Positions 6,185-7,912 of a stretch of DNA of 7,912 bases are shown in pieces. How positions within the stretch are numbered: the first letter of the stretch is position 1; each line of letters starts with the position of its first letter. A program made the translations under genes and the position numbers. Source of the stretch: Bacteroidales bacterium (GTDB lineage Bacteria; Bacteroidota; Bacteroidia; Bacteroidales; UBA1402). The stretch lies in contig DOBD01000117.1 of NCBI GenBank assembly GCA_003506275.1, positions 5,293 through 13,204 of the forward strand, given 5' to 3'. Under the pieces are notes generated by a model that saw only the letters and a program-made list of their open reading frames with translations, made no database searches and was not told the origin of the DNA.

Positions 6185-7546
6185 ATGGGAGCAATGGAAA
6201 CAATCATCACAATTGAAGTCGTTGGCAAACGCCTGTTTGTGCAGCTGCCAAAGAACGCAGCGGATATTCAATACATCCGCTCGTTTACGTATGCGTATTG
6301 GGATAAAGGCACGTTCCGATGGGTCGTTCCCAACTACAAGCGCAACCTGGAATTGCTGAAGTCCTTCTTTGGAGACCGCCTCAACGCTGTTGTCTTTGCG
6401 CCGCCGGCCATTGTATCGCAAGCCACCCACAATCGCACAATCAAACCGGATACCCTCTTGGCTATTAAGAAGCCTTCAGGGCGGTTGTGTTTGCTGTGTC
6501 CCAGGAACCCTGAGGTTGAATCGTTAATCCACTCGTTTCCTTACTATCAATGGGATAGTCACCATAAATGGTGGAGCATTCCCTATCATGAATCCTATCT
6601 TGAACAGTTGAAAACGCTGGTCCTACGCATTGGATGGTCATTTATGTTTGAAGAAGAAACAAAGACCATTGAACGGACTAAGGGGCTGACAGCCTCCGAT
6701 GTGCCTGATTATCGAGTGTGTCCTGATGCCTTCTTGTTGAAAATGAAAGAGTTGAGGCATAGCGAACACACCGTTGTATCGTATAAGAGCTGCTTTGAAG
6801 AGTTTATCAATTACTACCGTAATTACGATGTTTCTCAGATTGATGAAACGATGATCATCGACTTTCTGCGTTACCTTGTTATCGAACGGAAGGTCTCCAT
6901 CGCGTATCAAAACCAATCCATCAACGCCATAAAATTCTATTACGAACGGGTGCTTGGTGGTCAACGTAAAGTGTACCGCATTGATCGACCTCAAGCTGAC
7001 AAACTGCTGCCCGTTGTGTTGAGCGAAGAAGAAGTGACGGCGCTATTGAACGCTACGCCCAATCTGAAGCATAAGGCCATTTTAATGACCATCTATTCGG
7101 CCGGATTGAGGGTTGGAGAGGCTGTCCGTCTATGCCTCAGTGACATTGATTCGAAACGCATGCAAATCCGTGTCGTTCAGTCCAAAGGTCGCAAGGATCG
7201 CTACACGCTCCTGTCAAAGAAAACGTTGGAAGTGCTGCGAGCTTACTTCGTGGCTTATCATCCAAAGCATTGGCTTTTTGAAGGGCCGGATGGTGGACCT
7301 TATTCGGATCGTAGTATACAGTCAATCATGCGATCTTCGGTCAAGCGAGCAGGAATAATAAAGGCGGCAACTGTGCATACGCTGAGACACAGTTTTGCAA
7401 CCCATCTTTTGGAGCAAGGAGTTGATATTCGATACATTCAATCTTTACTTTGGCATGCAAGCACGACAACGACAGAAATATACACGCACGTGACCACCAA
7501 GGGGTTTGACCAGATAATAAGTCCATTGGATAGATTAATGTTATAG
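6185..7546 (+). CDS. Tyrosine recombinase/integrase with duplicated N-terminal module
   Basis: This 453-residue DNA recombinase cuts and rejoins DNA through a 3'-phosphotyrosine intermediate. The catalytic domain (about 278-445) has Arg309 (AGLRVGEAVRL), Lys334 (SKGRKDR), His398 and Arg401 (HTLRHSFATHLL), His424 (LLWHAS) and nucleophile Tyr433 (TTTEIYTHV), so it appears active. A SAM-like core-binding domain spans about 180-265. The end, SPLDRL, resembles a XerD/IntI-like group common in Bacteroidota. Residues 1-175 are an extension not found in XerC/XerD, which are about 300 residues. It consists of two repeats, about 14-61 and 98-145, aligning without gaps at an 84-residue offset. Position 423 is Trp where the usual motif is LLGH. 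ATG 6194 is an alternative start. GC content looks lower than in lptD, consistent with acquired DNA. The target sites and the mobilised DNA are unknown. Confidence 0.95.
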   Translation: MGAMETIITIEVVGKRLFVQLPKNAADIQYIRSFTYAYWDKGTFRWVVPNYKRNLELLKSFFGDRLNAVVFAPPAIVSQATHNRTIKPDTLLAIKKPSGRLCLLCPRNPEVESLIHSFPYYQWDSHHKWWSIPYHESYLEQLKTLVLRIGWSFMFEEETKTIERTKGLTASDVPDYRVCPDAFLLKMKELRHSEHTVVSYKSCFEEFINYYRNYDVSQIDETMIIDFLRYLVIERKVSIAYQNQSINAIKFYYERVLGGQRKVYRIDRPQADKLLPVVLSEEEVTALLNATPNLKHKAILMTIYSAGLRVGEAVRLCLSDIDSKRMQIRVVQSKGRKDRYTLLSKKTLEVLRAYFVAYHPKHWLFEGPDGGPYSDRSIQSIMRSSVKRAGIIKAATVHTLRHSFATHLLEQGVDIRYIQSLLWHASTTTTEIYTHVTTKGFDQIISPLDRLML

Positions 7547-7625
7547 TGCAGAGGCTGCGCTCGAATGAAACATGCCGGGCTTTACGGTAATTGTTTTCAG
7601 CAAAAGTAGTTCGCATGGTTATTTA

Positions 7626-7651
7626 ATGCCCTGAATGTACTATTCGGGTGT
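7626..7651 (+). terminator. Hairpin downstream of the recombinase, possible terminator
   Basis: ATGCCC, a bulged T and GAAT (7626-7636) face ATTCGGG plus TGT (7642-7651) across a 5-base loop, giving about ten pairs including G-U. A T run follows only about 18 bases later (7670-7676), so termination is plausible but not clear. Confidence 0.35.
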
Positions 7652-7761
7652 GGATTTGGATTGTGTGGCTTTTTTTAAAGAATCCATTGCTCAATAGGTA
7701 AACATGGATGCCATTTTTTTCAGAAGATTGTTGCCAAACAGTCGTATTCTGAAATCTTTTG

Positions 7762-7769
7762 TATATTTG
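7762..7769 (+). promoter_or_regulatory. TATATTTG box, first of two
   Basis: This is an exact TAnnTTTG match, 29 bases before an ATG at 7799 that opens a 33-codon frame. No convincing -33 element is seen at 19-21 bases upstream. Confidence 0.4.
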
Positions 7770-7798
7770 ATGGCGTTAATATCAAAGTAGTTAGAGCT

Positions 7799-7900
7799 AT
7801 GAACAAAGCTGATGTAAACGCATTGCGCCATAATGCTGTAAACGCAATGCGTATATTTGGATGTTGGGGCACATGCAAAAAAAGACAACGGACACATTGA
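7799..7900 (+). CDS. Small ORF of 33 codons, doubtful
   Basis: ATG 7799 to TGA 7898-7900 encodes a short basic peptide beginning MNKADVNALRHNAVNAMR. The direct DNA repeat beneath it produces the repeated VNA motif. It follows a -7-like box at 7762-7769. No family is recognised. It could be a leader peptide or chance, and its own sequence contains a second promoter-like box. Confidence 0.2.
   Translation: MNKADVNALRHNAVNAMRIFGCWGTCKKRQRTH
7813..7852. repeat. Direct repeat that also forms an inverted repeat
   Basis: TGTAAACGCATTGCG (7813-7827) recurs as TGTAAACGCAATGCG (7837-7851), differing at one base, with copies 24 bases apart. The inner halves are also inverted: ACGCATTGCG (7818-7827) is the exact reverse complement of CGCAATGCGT (7843-7852). 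The repeat abuts the TATATTTG box at 7852-7859, where an operator would act. A recombinase binding site is an alternative. Confidence 0.65.
7852..7859 (+). promoter_or_regulatory. TATATTTG box, second of two
   Basis: This is an exact TAnnTTTG match directly after the repeat pair and 13 bases before an ATG at 7873. The repeat would cover its upstream promoter region. Confidence 0.45.
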
Positions 7901-7912
7901 CAATGACGAGTA
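7873..7912 (+). CDS. Possible start of a gene cut by the window end
   Basis: ATG 7873 opens a frame (MQKKTTDTLTMTS) still open at the edge after 13 codons. A promoter-like box at 7852-7859 precedes it, giving a very short leader. Too little is present to name a product, and it overlaps the doubtful 33-codon frame in another phase. Confidence 0.25.
   Translation, partial: MQKKTTDTLTMTS

Larger units (their letters stand above)
7547..7798. other. Non-coding region after the recombinase
   Basis: This is A/T-richer sequence with no credible gene on either strand. It contains a hairpin at 7626-7651, a tandem TGGATT pair (7651-7662), a T run at 7670-7676, a minimal 4-bp stem with T tail (7704-7720) and a TATATTTG box at 7762-7769. 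Confidence 0.5.

Noticed and set aside
7813..7852. CRISPR repeats
   Set aside because: There are only two copies, 15 bases long and 24 bases apart, with no spacer pattern or cas genes.
7691..7903. 70-codon minus-strand frame at the right end
   Set aside because: It has no recognisable motif or promoter and lies opposite plus-strand promoter boxes and repeats.

Overview
The window reads as chromosomal DNA of a member of the Bacteroidota, most likely Bacteroidales. The evidence is the Bacteroidota-type proteins (a LptD homologue, an MCE/MlaD protein with its family C-terminal motif, an Amidase_3 protein with a SPOR-like tail). In addition, canonical Bacteroidota -7 boxes (TAnnTTTG) lie 20-25 bases before three of the start codons, and no strong Shine-Dalgarno sequences are evident. 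No rRNA, tRNA or CRISPR is visible.

Layout. Bases 1-161 are an edge segment with no assignable gene. Bases 162-2250 hold a minus-strand pair transcribed leftwards: a periplasmic N-acetylmuramoyl-L-alanine amidase followed after 10 bases by an inner-membrane-anchored MCE/MlaD lipid-transport protein. A 134-base divergent region separates them from plus-strand genes: a small HD-superfamily protein (2385-2924) and a LptD-like outer-membrane LPS assembly protein (2965-5763). Together this is an envelope-biogenesis block: peptidoglycan cleavage, phospholipid trafficking and LPS insertion.

Bases 5764-6184 are a roughly 420-base gap without a convincing gene, yet GC-rich and full of inverted repeats. 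It ends in an AT-rich stretch and a clear promoter for a 453-residue tyrosine recombinase (6185-7546). The recombinase has an intact catalytic set (R, K, H-x-x-R, H, Y). Its unusual N-terminal extension is a tandem duplication of a W-D...W-x-x-P module at an exact 84-residue offset.

Bases 7547-7912 are AT-richer. They hold a hairpin, two TATATTTG boxes, and a 15-base direct repeat whose inner parts also form an inverted repeat. A short ORF and a possible truncated gene start run towards the right edge. The recombinase and its flanks look like accessory DNA beside a housekeeping envelope locus. No element ends could be defined. The parts most worth pursuing are the recombinase with its twin N-terminal modules, the structured gap before it, and the repeat pair after it.
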